Assembly: GCA_963678575.2 (NCBI GenBank)
Contig: CAXXHV010000002.1
Span: forward strand, 186,001-250,000
Length of the DNA: 64,000 bases
Source of the DNA: Pleomorphochaeta sp963678575
GTDB taxonomy: Bacteria > Spirochaetota > Spirochaetia > Sphaerochaetales > Sphaerochaetaceae
Reading direction: 5' to 3'
Part shown: piece after piece, positions 9,322 through 17,951 of the stretch
Numbering within the stretch: the first letter of the stretch is position 1
Layout: each line of letters starts with the position of its first letter
The notes under the pieces: generated by a model
Seen by the model: only the letters and a program-made list of their open reading frames with translations
Told to the model about the DNA's origin: nothing
Databases searched by the model: none
Program-made: the position numbers and the translations under genes

Positions 9322-10707
9322 TTATTTAATAATTATTTGATCTTCTAATTCAAGTTTCATAACTTTTATAGCGTCTGTTGCAGCTTGTTCTGGAGTTTTT
9401 TCTCCTTGTTCTGCTGATACTAAGTTATCCCAGAAACTATCGAACCAAATACCATACATAGGATGATTAGGTTGGAAAATGTTATTATCTAATAAATATC
9501 CTGTGGAACTTAAGAATTCACTATTTAGATATGGAGCATAAGTGTCTTGAGAATTTAAGATACCTAAGTGACCACTTTCTACAGCATGTCTTGTATTTCT
9601 TTCAGTTGTTGACATTAATGAAATTAAACGTTCAGCTAATTCTTGATCTTTGACTCCACTAGCAGATTCAGAAGAGATTAAATATACAAGAGGGTGGGAT
9701 AAAGTAGTTCCTTTAACTCCTGCAATTCCGCTTGGTTCATAGCCATATCCAATGTTTTTAAATAGAGTTTTTTCTCCACCTTCAACATAGTTTTTAGCCC
9801 AGTCAGCCCACATCCAAGTTCCACCGTTAAAGAATAAAGCTTTGTTATTTGATACTACATCATGCCAAATATTCCATTCTGTTCCTATGTAAGAAGCAGG
9901 TGTAATACCTTTTTCAACACAATCTCTTTGGAATTGATATGCTTTAACTAATGCATCTTTGTCAATAACAAGTTTATCTGAATCTTTATCATAATATTGG
10001 CCACCAAAAGCTACATATACTTGTAAAAAGTCTCCACCTTTCTTAGGTCTATGCCAGAATCCATAACCAGGTTCCACAACACCTTTTTCTACTGCTTCAC
10101 TAGCTGTATCAAGTAAATCATAGAGTGTAAAAGATCCATCAGCCATTTTTGCTGGTAAATCAGCAATTTCTTGATCGCTCCAGCCCAGTTCCTTTAATAA
10201 AGTTTTATTAAAATACATTGGTCTAGCTTCTGTATCTTGTGGTACACCCCAAATTTTTCCTTGCCAAGCAGCGCTACTCCATAGGCTTTCTTTAATGTCT
10301 GCAAATTCTGGTGAAAAACTTTTTACTTCACTAATACTTGATGCTAAAGGTTCAATGTAACCAGCAGCACCCCAAGTTGCGATATCTTCGTGACCTGAAA
10401 TGATTATTAAAGGAGCTTTTCCAGAATCAGCAGCTAAAGCGTATTTCTTTTTGAATCCACCCCAATCTCCACCGTCGATATAAGGTTTTGCAACTACAGT
10501 AATATCACTACCTTCGGCTAAAAGTTCTTTATTTAAGTCCTCTGCTGCTTCTAAAGCTAGATCAGCTCTCCAATGGTTTGTATCACCTTCTCTAGTCCAA
10601 ACATCTATTGTAACTGTTCTAGGACCTTTCTCTTTTTGTCCATTTGCAAACACATTTGGTAAAACCATTAAAGTAGCAAATAATAGAATTAAGATTTTTT
10701 TATGCAT
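9322..10707 (-). CDS. Sugar ABC transporter solute-binding protein
   Basis: A family-1 extracellular binding protein of 461 aa that would capture a carbohydrate in the periplasm and hand it to the permeases encoded downstream. It has a signal peptide (MHKKILILLFATLMVLPNVFA) ending in ANGQKE, with no lipobox Cys, a form common in spirochaetal binding proteins. I chose the ATG at 10707 because AAGGAGGA lies just before it; the frame runs 10 codons further upstream without support. First gene of the transporter operon and divergent from lacI. The ligand is unknown; a GDPD-like gene nearby makes a glycerophosphodiester-type ligand conceivable but weakly supported. Confidence 0.88.
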   Translation of the reverse strand: MHKKILILLFATLMVLPNVFANGQKEKGPRTVTIDVWTREGDTNHWRADLALEAAEDLNKELLAEGSDITVVAKPYIDGGDWGGFKKKYALAADSGKAPLIIISGHEDIATWGAAGYIEPLASSISEVKSFSPEFADIKESLWSSAAWQGKIWGVPQDTEARPMYFNKTLLKELGWSDQEIADLPAKMADGSFTLYDLLDTASEAVEKGVVEPGYGFWHRPKKGGDFLQVYVAFGGQYYDKDSDKLVIDKDALVKAYQFQRDCVEKGITPASYIGTEWNIWHDVVSNNKALFFNGGTWMWADWAKNYVEGGEKTLFKNIGYGYEPSGIAGVKGTTLSHPLVYLISSESASGVKDQELAERLISLMSTTERNTRHAVESGHLGILNSQDTYAPYLNSEFLSSTGYLLDNNIFQPNHPMYGIWFDSFWDNLVSAEQGEKTPEQAATDAIKVMKLELEDQIIIK

Positions 10708-10733
10708 ATTATCCTCCTTTATGCAAAATAAAA

Positions 10734-10796
10734 ACAATCGTTTGCATTATTCTTGCACTTAGTTTATACTATTGTCAAGGATTATTTATTGAGGAG
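10734..10796. promoter_or_regulatory. Divergent operator/promoter, binding-protein gene and lacI
   Basis: The only 96 bases between the two divergent genes. On the plus strand TTGCAT (10742-10747), 17 bases, TATACT (10765-10770) form a promoter for lacI. A TTGACA on the minus strand (10773-10778) faces it. CAATCGTTTGCA (10735-10746; reverse TGCAAACGATTG) resembles a LacI/CcpA-family operator with central CG and overlaps the lacI -35. One repressor site could control both directions. GAGGAG at 10791-10796 is the lacI ribosome-binding site. Confidence 0.6.
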
Positions 10797-10803
10797 ACCT
10801 ATT

Positions 10804-11796
10804 TTGAACTTAAAAGAATTATCTGAGAAGATTGAAGTATCAGCTTCAACCATTTCAAGAGTACTTAATGACAAGCCTGGAATTAGTGAAGCAACAAGAG
10901 CAAAAGTACTTGAGGCTATTGAAAAAGAACATTTTACATTAAATTTTGCCGCTAGGAATTTGGTAAAGGCTGAATCTAGATTTATCGGAATTATTTCTAG
11001 AAAAAGAACTTCTGTCGAAGATGTAATCTTTTTTCATCATTCAATAAATCAATTTCAAGAAATATTATTACAAAATAATTATTTTTGTGTTCCCATTGCA
11101 TATTATGATGGCAAAGGAATTGATTTTGGTAATACTCCGCTCTCCCCAAATGATTATGCAGGATTTATTATTAGAGGGCAATCAATTCCTCAAAAAGAAA
11201 TTTTGTCTATAAAAAAATTTGGTAAACCATTTATTTTATTAGAAAATTCTTTATATGAAACTAAAGTCAATTGTGTTGTGTGTAATGATGCAGAACTGGA
11301 ATATGAATTGACTAAGATTTTAATTAATAAAGGGCATAAAAGAATTGTACATGTTACGGGTCCAGATTATTGGTATAACAATAAAGAGAGAATAAAAGGA
11401 TACAGTAATGCAATGAATGAAGCTTGTTTAGAAAAAGAAATAATATGTATGGAAGATACTGTATTATCTACAGGAAGAAAAACTTTAGAATTATTGAAAA
11501 TTGAGGAAGACACAAATATAGGAATAACTTTTGTAAACGATGCGATGGCAATTGGTTTTATAAAAGAAGCAAATGATAATAATATTAGAATTGGTGAAAA
11601 TATTAGTGTTGTTGGTTTTGATGATATCCCCTGGGCAAGTTTAACAACGCCTCCTTTGACGACAGCAAGAATTGAAATTGATGATATGGGAAAGTTAGCT
11701 TCTATGAGATTGTTAGATATGATTTCCAATTCGAATAATACCAAAACTGTAAAAAGTATAGTTGATGGGAAAATAATCATTAGAAATACAAATTAA
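10804..11796 (+). CDS. LacI-family transcriptional regulator (sister 1)
   Basis: A 330-aa repressor with an N-terminal helix-turn-helix (LKELSEKIEVSASTISRVLNDKP) and a periplasmic-binding-protein-like sensor domain ending in the usual GFDDIPWASLTTPPLTT. The start is a TTG at 10804, seven bases after GAGGAG; an upstream ATG in frame at 10753 lies inside the promoter and would add 17 residues not found in its sister. The sister gene at 16959 aligns along its whole length (shared runs such as STISRVLNDKPGIS and RGQSIP), so the two loci arose by duplication and probably see related ligands. Likely controls the divergent ABC operon. Confidence 0.92.
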   Translation: MNLKELSEKIEVSASTISRVLNDKPGISEATRAKVLEAIEKEHFTLNFAARNLVKAESRFIGIISRKRTSVEDVIFFHHSINQFQEILLQNNYFCVPIAYYDGKGIDFGNTPLSPNDYAGFIIRGQSIPQKEILSIKKFGKPFILLENSLYETKVNCVVCNDAELEYELTKILINKGHKRIVHVTGPDYWYNNKERIKGYSNAMNEACLEKEIICMEDTVLSTGRKTLELLKIEEDTNIGITFVNDAMAIGFIKEANDNNIRIGENISVVGFDDIPWASLTTPPLTTARIEIDDMGKLASMRLLDMISNSNNTKTVKSIVDGKIIIRNTN

Positions 11797-11832
11797 TTAA
11801 CAAAAATAATAAAATTGGAGGATATATATTTT

Positions 11833-12501
11833 TTAATTATAATATTTATTGAATAGGTAAGGGTAATTGGTCGTGATACTAAAGAGATTGTATTTTTTGC
11901 AAAAAATAAAATCTTTTTCATTATCTACAGTCCATACAAAAAGTGGTATATTTGTTTTACTTAATTTAAAATAAAGACTGTCGTTTAATAATTTGAAATT
12001 CAGATTTATTCCAAAAATATTTAATTTACTAATTTTATTAATTACTGAATCGATTTTTGGTAAATCATCTCTTTCTAAATTATAGATGATTTTTAAGTTT
12101 TTATTACAACTTAATAACATTTTTACTTCGTTATCATGACAACCAGAAATAACGCATTTATCAATAAATTGGTTTTCTTCTATTTTTTTTGCAAGGAGTT
12201 TAGCTGCATTAATAGTTTTAAGATCAAAATTGATTGAAAAATTATTTGTTTTTGCGAAGTTAAAGATGTAATCAATTTTAAGAAGATTTTGATTTAAATT
12301 AATTAAATCTTCAAAGGATGTTTGCTCTATTAATTGATTATCTATTTTGTGATCATGATAAAGTACTAATACATTATCTTTAGTAATTCTTACATCAACT
12401 TCTATGTATTTAGCATTGCTGCTAATGCAACTATTTAGGTATTCAACTGAATTTTCTTTTTTGTCATTAGCACCGCTATGAATAGTTAAATTTGTAAGCA
12501 A
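11833..12501 (-). CDS. Glycerophosphodiester phosphodiesterase-like protein (GDPD family, altered active site)
   Basis: A 222-aa TIM-barrel protein of the GDPD family, which splits glycerophosphodiesters into glycerol-3-phosphate and an alcohol. The N-terminal HRG motif is HSG here (His8-Ser9), so the conserved Arg is missing. The EN pair (ENSVEYL), the E-x-D metal site (IEVDVRITKDN) and the HDH motif remain. The start is a TTG with GAGAGG six bases upstream. No signal peptide, so cytoplasmic. It stands convergent to lacI, with no terminator hairpin between. Either activity is altered or the substrate differs from classical GlpQ/UgpQ. Confidence 0.78.
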   Translation of the reverse strand: MLTNLTIHSGANDKKENSVEYLNSCISSNAKYIEVDVRITKDNVLVLYHDHKIDNQLIEQTSFEDLINLNQNLLKIDYIFNFAKTNNFSINFDLKTINAAKLLAKKIEENQFIDKCVISGCHDNEVKMLLSCNKNLKIIYNLERDDLPKIDSVINKISKLNIFGINLNFKLLNDSLYFKLSKTNIPLFVWTVDNEKDFIFCKKYNLFSITTNYPYLFNKYYN

Positions 12502-13355
12502 GATGGGCCTCTCTAAAAATAAAAAGTAATTTTAATAATTATAATATAAATTTTTAAATAGTAAAGTAAATTAATGTATTGATTGTTTATTATGTCGCAA
12601 CATGAGATATAAAATATCAAAAGTTTTCAACAATCTATTATGATTTTGAGCTTTATAGGTTTTTATTGTTTAATGTGTTTTTTAATTTAAATTTTAGATA
12701 TTTGAGGTAAATAAAGTTTGATATAAATCTATATACTCTTTTTAAGATATTAGATTATTGGATAGAAATTAATGTATAGTGCATCAATACTAAGATATAA
12801 TTTTTTTTGTTGATTATAGATAACTATGATTCTAAAAAATTTTGTTTTCTATTAGTAATATGTATTTAGTATTAAGCTCTGTGATAGAAAATATTTTTTC
12901 TGAAGTATTAATATGTTTTTATTTATATTTTTCGTAGAAGTATTTTAATTTTTGTATAAAAGGCGAAGGCTTGTTTCTATAAATAACTGAAAAAAGTTCA
13001 AACGCAATAAAAAATTTGTTCAAAAGAATAGAAAATTATTACCAATTTATGAGTCCCCATTATCAGATTCAATAAAAATTGGATCTAATAATGGATGCTA
13101 AAAAAAATATAACTATAGTTCTAAAGAGTTTAAAAAATAAAATTATTTGTTAAGCGGCTCTTTTATAAGACTTTTTATTCTCCACGTTATATAAATAAAA
13201 GTGAGAGAATAAATTTCCATAATGCAGTTTTACAAAATAAATTACGTTTTGCTACTTAGCATATTTATAAAATATTATGATTGCAAATGATTTTTGTAAA
13301 AATATATTTGCAAACTATTTTTGACATTCCTTGTTGTTAATAGTAACTTAATAAA
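12502..13355. other. Long non-coding or decayed region
   Basis: 854 bases with no frame longer than about 40 codons that has a ribosome-binding site. Two near-identical 16-mers, TTGCAAATGATTTTTG (13281-13296) and TTGCAAACTATTTTTG (13308-13323), lie 27 bases apart just before the end of the permease gene at 13356. Base composition is slightly richer in G/C between 12960 and 13200 than in the flanks, which could mean a decayed gene, but I recognise no protein. Confidence 0.4.
13281..13323. repeat. Direct repeat TTGCAAAyk-type, two copies
   Basis: Two 16-base copies differing at two positions (TG versus CT), 27 bases apart. They lie just beyond the 3' end of permease 2. They may be protein-binding sites. 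No gene starts downstream on the plus strand. Confidence 0.4.
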
Positions 13356-14189
13356 TTATTTTAGGCTCATCGAAAAACCTTTTGTATAATATTTATATAC
13401 TCTATTTGTAAATAATAAAATAGGAATACAGGTTAATAAGCCAATTGCCATAAGTTCTCCCCATAAAGTTTCATATTCTCCAATATAACTAACAATAACT
13501 AGAGGGAGTGTTAATTTATTTGGACTTCTGATAAATAGAAGAGCAAATAAAAATTCATCCCATGCTGTTATAGCTGAAAATATTGATGTAGCAATAATTC
13601 CTGCTCTTACAAGAGGTAGTACAATTTTAAACAAAGTATAAAACTTTCCTGCGCCATCCATAAAAGCTGCTTCTTCAAATTCTTTTGGAAGAGTCTTTAA
13701 AAATCCATAAATCATCCACACACAATATGGGAGAGTATATACTTGATAAACAATAATTAAAGCTGATAAATGATTTATTAGTTTGAAATGATTTAACATA
13801 TTATACAAAGGTATTGCTAATACAACTGGAGGGAGTATTTTTATAACTAAAATCCAAATTAAAAATAAAATATTAAATTTAAATGGGAATTTATGTCTTA
13901 TAAGGGCATAGGATGTGCAGAATGCTAATAATAAAGATATTCCTGTTGAAAATACTGTAACAACAAGACTATTCAACATATTTTTCCAAAAAGCTGACTG
14001 GAATACAGTTATATAGTTAGAAAAAACTATTTTTTTGGGGAATAAGGTAGGAGTAGAAGCAACAACTTCTAATGGGCCTTTCACTGATGTTATTGTAATC
14101 CAATATATTGGAAATAAAGTTATAACTAATACTATAAGAACCATAAACATAAATAAGGGTTTTTTTAAAAATAAATTTTTTGATTTCAT
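13356..14189 (-). CDS. Carbohydrate ABC transporter permease 2 (MalG type)
   Basis: A 277-aa six-helix permease with the EAA loop (EEAAFMDGAGKFYTLFKIVLPLVRAG). Its ATG shares one base with the TAA of the MalF-type gene (TAATG), a tight translational coupling. It is the last gene of a binding protein-permease-permease operon that lacks an ATPase gene. The ATPase may be the MsmK/UgpC-type subunit at 6.4-7.4 kb. Confidence 0.92.
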   Translation of the reverse strand: MKSKNLFLKKPLFMFMVLIVLVITLFPIYWITITSVKGPLEVVASTPTLFPKKIVFSNYITVFQSAFWKNMLNSLVVTVFSTGISLLLAFCTSYALIRHKFPFKFNILFLIWILVIKILPPVVLAIPLYNMLNHFKLINHLSALIIVYQVYTLPYCVWMIYGFLKTLPKEFEEAAFMDGAGKFYTLFKIVLPLVRAGIIATSIFSAITAWDEFLFALLFIRSPNKLTLPLVIVSYIGEYETLWGELMAIGLLTCIPILLFTNRVYKYYTKGFSMSLK

Positions 14190-15073
14190 TATGCTGATTC
14201 TCCTTGAAGTACATTTTTTATATATATAATTGAAATAAGAATTACTATTAGTAATGTTATGATAGACGCGGTTGCAGCAATTCCCATATTAAAATAAGAG
14301 AACCCTTGTCTATAAATATAAAAAGATAGTGTTTCTGTTGCGTTGCCTGGGCCTCCTAATGTTAGTGCATATACTTTACTATATAGTTTAAAAGTATCAA
14401 TTGTTCTAAGCATTATTAATAGAAATATTTGTGGTTTTAAAATAGGAAGTGTAATTTTTTTTAGTATTGTAAAGTAATTTGCCCCATCTATTTTTGCTGC
14501 TTCAAAAATGTTGCTGCTAATAGAACTCATAGCCGCTTGCATCAAAAGAAAACAGAAAGGAGTCCATTGCCAAATGTCTACTAAGGCAATTGATAATAGA
14601 GCCTGATTTTTATTAATTAACCAACCAACTTTCTCTAAATTTAAAGAAGTCATGATATAGTTTAATACCCCTATATCATAATGAAACATGATTCGCCACA
14701 CAGCACAAATAATCATTGTAGATAGCATCATTGGGAAAATTGATATTGTCATAAAAAGTTTTTTCCCTTTGAATGATTCTTGGAAGATTAATGATAAGAA
14801 AAGGCCAAGGGATACTTCAAAAAATGTAGCGACTACGCAGAATTTCAAAGTGTTTATGAAAGATTGTTGGAATAGATTATCGTTTATAAGATTAATATAA
14901 TTTTTGAAACCAATAAAAGATGGTTTTATGTCGGAAATAAAATTGAATTTGAAAAATGATAGATATATAACATTGCCAACAGGATAAATAGTTAGAATAC
15001 CTATTATTATTATGGAAGGTATAATTAATGTGTAGTAAAATAAATTATCTTTGTTTTTTTCTCTTTTTAACAT
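14189..15073 (-). CDS. Carbohydrate ABC transporter permease 2 (MalF type)
   Basis: A 294-aa inner-membrane permease with six predicted helices and the EAA loop (FEAAKIDGANYFTILKKITLPILKP). The near-C-terminal YxLTxGGPGxATETLSxYIYRQGF stretch is typical of CUT1 permeases of the UgpA/LacF type. It follows the solute-binding-protein gene after a perfect 24-base palindrome. Confidence 0.92.
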   Translation of the reverse strand: MLKREKNKDNLFYYTLIIPSIIIIGILTIYPVGNVIYLSFFKFNFISDIKPSFIGFKNYINLINDNLFQQSFINTLKFCVVATFFEVSLGLFLSLIFQESFKGKKLFMTISIFPMMLSTMIICAVWRIMFHYDIGVLNYIMTSLNLEKVGWLINKNQALLSIALVDIWQWTPFCFLLMQAAMSSISSNIFEAAKIDGANYFTILKKITLPILKPQIFLLIMLRTIDTFKLYSKVYALTLGGPGNATETLSFYIYRQGFSYFNMGIAATASIITLLIVILISIIYIKNVLQGESA

Positions 15074-15090
15074 TTTTGCCTCACTATAAA

Positions 15091-15114
15091 ATAGGGGAAC
15101 AATTGTTCCCCTAT
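15091..15114 (-). repeat. Perfect 24-base palindrome between binding-protein and permease genes
   Basis: ATAGGGGAACAA and TTGTTCCCCTAT abut as a perfect inverted repeat. In RNA it gives a strong stem-loop 20 bases after the stop of the binding-protein gene. It has no following T run. Same place in the operon as the hairpins at 9288 and 55382, with unrelated sequence. Confidence 0.75.
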
Positions 15115-15133
15115 TCGATGAATAGTTTTATTA

Positions 15134-16405
15134 TTAGTTTAGAATTTTAGTGATATTATCTTGTGCTTCTGTTGCAGCTTCTTGGGCTGTAAGTTCGCCA
15201 ATTAGGGCTCGATTCAAAACTGTTCCAAGAATATCTTCAATTTGTTTCCATTTGTCAGTTCTTGGTCTAGGTACACCAAATTTTAAAGCATTTGATTGAG
15301 CCCCATACCATGGGAATTTTTCTAATAATGAAGCATTTTGATATACAGATTCTCTTGTTGGTGGGATTCCTGTTTTTTCAGCTATTTTTGTCTGCATTTC
15401 TTTACTTGAAATGAATGTTAAAAAGTCAAAAGCAACATCTTTATGTTGACAGGATTTTGATATACCAGCTAACCATATTCCTAGCATTGATGTTGCCTGA
15501 TTTTTTTCTCCAGGAGTTTTAACAACACTAACTTTTCCAACAACTTTTGATTTTTCTGGATTTTCTAATTCTCCAATCCATCCAGGCCAAACTTCAGCAG
15601 CAACTGCAGCTGTTCCTGAGTATAAAGCTTCTTTTACTTGAGTAGATTGATACATTGAAACACCTTTGGGAGCGTATTTTGCTAATTCTAAAAAATAGTT
15701 TATTGCATCTAACGTGTTTTGATTGTCAATGTCTACATTTCCCTTTTCATCTAAGACATGTCCACCATAAGCCCAGAATATTGGAAGAAAACCTGTTACA
15801 ATTGGATTTCCTTTTGTGCCTCTAAAAACAACACCATCAATATTTGGTTCATTTTCTTCAATAGTTTTTACATCTTTTAGGAGTTCGGTCCATGTTTCAG
15901 GATTCCCATCACCATATTTTTGGAACAAGTCATGACGATAAGCAAAAAGAGCTACGTTACCAACTAATGGGAGCGCCATAAGTGTACCTGATTTTGAATA
16001 AGGATATCTACCTAATCTGACTGTTGGTTCAATTAAGTCTGGATCAATAGTTAGATTCTTTTTTTTGTAAATTGTATCTAAATCTTCTAACCAACCAGCA
16101 GCTTGATATTGTGTTATGTTTGTATCATCAATATAAACAATATCATATGTACCAGTATTGGTTTTCATATCAATAACAGTTTTTTCAAATAAATCTGAAC
16201 CTGATAGTTTTAATAACTCAAAAGATACTTCTGGATGAAATGATTGATATTCATCAGCGGCTAATTGTAGAGCATCTCCATAGGCACCATCTCTTCCCGC
16301 AATAGTAAGAGTTATTTTGTTAGTTTCGTTTTCTTTAGCTCCTGATGCTACTATAGCAATCATAGCAATTAATGAAATTCCTATAGTTGTAAAAATTTTT
16401 TTCAT
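15134..16405 (-). CDS. Sugar ABC transporter solute-binding protein 2
   Basis: A 423-aa family-1 extracellular binding protein with signal peptide (MKKIFTTIGISLIAMIAIVASG) followed by AKENET, again without lipobox Cys. The motif YQSFHPEVSFELLKLSG and the repeated aromatic positions fit the CUT1/UgpB-MalE fold. AGGAGG lies directly before the ATG. First gene of the second sugar transporter; its promoter is at 16490-16517. Ligand not known; the adjoining kinase and isomerase genes suggest a monosaccharide or small polyol. Confidence 0.9.
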   Translation of the reverse strand: MKKIFTTIGISLIAMIAIVASGAKENETNKITLTIAGRDGAYGDALQLAADEYQSFHPEVSFELLKLSGSDLFEKTVIDMKTNTGTYDIVYIDDTNITQYQAAGWLEDLDTIYKKKNLTIDPDLIEPTVRLGRYPYSKSGTLMALPLVGNVALFAYRHDLFQKYGDGNPETWTELLKDVKTIEENEPNIDGVVFRGTKGNPIVTGFLPIFWAYGGHVLDEKGNVDIDNQNTLDAINYFLELAKYAPKGVSMYQSTQVKEALYSGTAAVAAEVWPGWIGELENPEKSKVVGKVSVVKTPGEKNQATSMLGIWLAGISKSCQHKDVAFDFLTFISSKEMQTKIAEKTGIPPTRESVYQNASLLEKFPWYGAQSNALKFGVPRPRTDKWKQIEDILGTVLNRALIGELTAQEAATEAQDNITKILN

Positions 16406-16489
16406 GTAATTCCTCCTTGTTAAAAAAAGTAATATTCTTTTTTTAATTTACACTTTTGTTTTATAAAATATTATTTACCTCTGAATATT

Positions 16490-16517
16490 AGAATAAGGTG
16501 TATTTTTTAATTGTCAA
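16490..16517 (-). promoter_or_regulatory. Promoter of sugar ABC operon 2
   Basis: On the minus strand TTGACA (16512-16517), 16 bases, TATTCT (16490-16495). The stretch GATTTTCTTGACAATT followed by a base and AAAAATAC recurs at the 18270 promoter, suggesting common regulation. Confidence 0.65.
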
Positions 16518-16674
16518 GAAAATCCTTTACTATTTGCAATTTTTTTTCTATTATATTTATATAGAATTTAATTCTTATTTGATGTTAATTATTTATATTG
16601 AAAGTAATTATATTTTAATATAAAATCTTTATATTGAATTTTATGTAAATTTAATTGTTAATAAATTATAACCG

Positions 16675-16691
16675 GTTGCAGTTTTGTTGCA
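16675..16691. promoter_or_regulatory. Tandem GTTGCA motif
   Basis: GTTGCA at 16675-16680 and 16686-16691, 11 bases apart. The reverse complement reads TGCAACAAAACTGCAAC, nearly the same as the element before ygeW. No promoter is obvious close by, so its role here is uncertain. Confidence 0.35.
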
Positions 16692-16958
16692 TAAATTTTT
16701 AACATGCAATAGAACTTTTAAATCTTTTTTTTAGATTATATTTTATACTTTTAATACAGTTAAATTTTTGAAAAGAGGCTTGTATTGTTAAGATTAATTT
16801 TATTTGCTTTGGTTATTATGACATTCTATAATAGTGATTTTTATGATGATATTTTGAGAATATGCAGTGCTTTCAAATAAAATAGGTAATTATATAAGTA
16901 GAAATATGTAAAAAATAATGTTATATTAATTGTTACTAATAGAATATGAGAGGTTATT

Positions 16959-17951
16959 GTGACATTAAAAGAATTAGCTGAAAAAATTGAAATTTCACCA
17001 TCAACAATTTCAAGAGTGCTTAATGATAAACCTGGAATAAGTAAAAAAACGCGAGATAAAGTCTTTCAAGCAGTAAAAAAAGAAGGATTTTCACCAAACT
17101 ATTTGGCAAAAAACCTTGCTTTTTCAAAGGCTAAATTTATTGGGGTTGTTGCAAGAAAAAGACGTCAAGAACAAGATTCTCTTTTTTTTAACCACACCTT
17201 ATCTGAATTTCAAGATATTTTTGTTTCTAATGGATTTATTGTTATTCCTTTGTATTACAATGATGATGAAATTGATTTTGCTAATACGCCTTTTTCTCCT
17301 CCAGATTTTGCTGGTTTTATTTTAAGAGGACAATCTATTCCTTCAAAAACAATATTATCAATTCAAAAATATAATATTCCCTTTGTGCTTTTAGAGAATA
17401 ATTTGAGACAGACTAGTGTAAATAGTGTTATATGCAATGATGAAGAATTAGAATATAAATTGACTAAATTAGTTATAAATAAAGGCGTTAAACGAGTATT
17501 ACATATTACAGGCCCCTCTTCTTGGTATAACAATTTAGAAAGGATAAAAGGCTATGAGAGAGCAATTAGTGAAAATTCTCTCAAAAGTGAAATTTATTTC
17601 CTTGATGATACTACTTTAGAACAAGGTAAAAAATCTATTCATTTATTTAAATTTTCTGTAAAAGAAAAGATAGGAATTACTTTTGCAAATGATGCAATGG
17701 CCGTTGGATTTATTCATGCTTTACGATCTACTGAATATTCTATACCAGAAAATCTGTATATTGTTGGTTTTGATGATATACCTTGGGCCCACTTGTCAAA
17801 CCCTCCGCTTACAACTGCGAAGATTGCTGTAGCTCAAATGGGTAGACTTGCAGCCAATAGGCTAGTTGAACTTATAAAAAATAAAGATCTTAATAATAAT
17901 CCAATTACAATTATTGTTTCAGGGGAAATAGTTATTCGTGAATCATGTTAA
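16959..17951 (+). CDS. LacI-family transcriptional regulator (sister 2)
   Basis: A 330-aa LacI-type repressor with helix-turn-helix LKELAEKIEISPSTISRVLNDKP and sensor domain with GFDDIPWAHLSNPPLTTAK. It begins with GTG after GAGAGG, and like its sister at 10804 it lacks an ATG. It is divergent from sugar transporter operon 2 and upstream of the PfkB kinase operon, the most likely targets. The two sister regulators align over their whole length. Confidence 0.92.
   Translation: MTLKELAEKIEISPSTISRVLNDKPGISKKTRDKVFQAVKKEGFSPNYLAKNLAFSKAKFIGVVARKRRQEQDSLFFNHTLSEFQDIFVSNGFIVIPLYYNDDEIDFANTPFSPPDFAGFILRGQSIPSKTILSIQKYNIPFVLLENNLRQTSVNSVICNDEELEYKLTKLVINKGVKRVLHITGPSSWYNNLERIKGYERAISENSLKSEIYFLDDTTLEQGKKSIHLFKFSVKEKIGITFANDAMAVGFIHALRSTEYSIPENLYIVGFDDIPWAHLSNPPLTTAKIAVAQMGRLAANRLVELIKNKDLNNNPITIIVSGEIVIRESC

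Larger units (their letters stand above)
16406..16958. other. Divergent control region, binding protein 2 / lacI 2
   Basis: 553 AT-rich bases without a gene. It holds the minus-strand promoter at 16490-16517 and two GTTGCA copies 11 bases apart (16675-16680 and 16686-16691). No clear lacI promoter stands out on the plus strand. Confidence 0.5.

Noticed and set aside
11367..11780. 137-codon minus-strand frame inside lacI 1
   Set aside because: Lies wholly opposite a clear LacI gene, has no ribosome-binding site and an implausible hydrophobic composition; a shadow frame.
11811..11835. Small gene after TTGGAGG at 11815-11821
   Set aside because: A good ribosome-binding-site-like sequence, but no start codon with an open frame follows; the region runs into the GDPD stop.
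13080..13200. Transposase remnant
   Set aside because: One short frame recalls the start of an IS3-type OrfA (Y-S-S-K-E-F), but it ends at once, and no inverted repeats or target duplications are visible.
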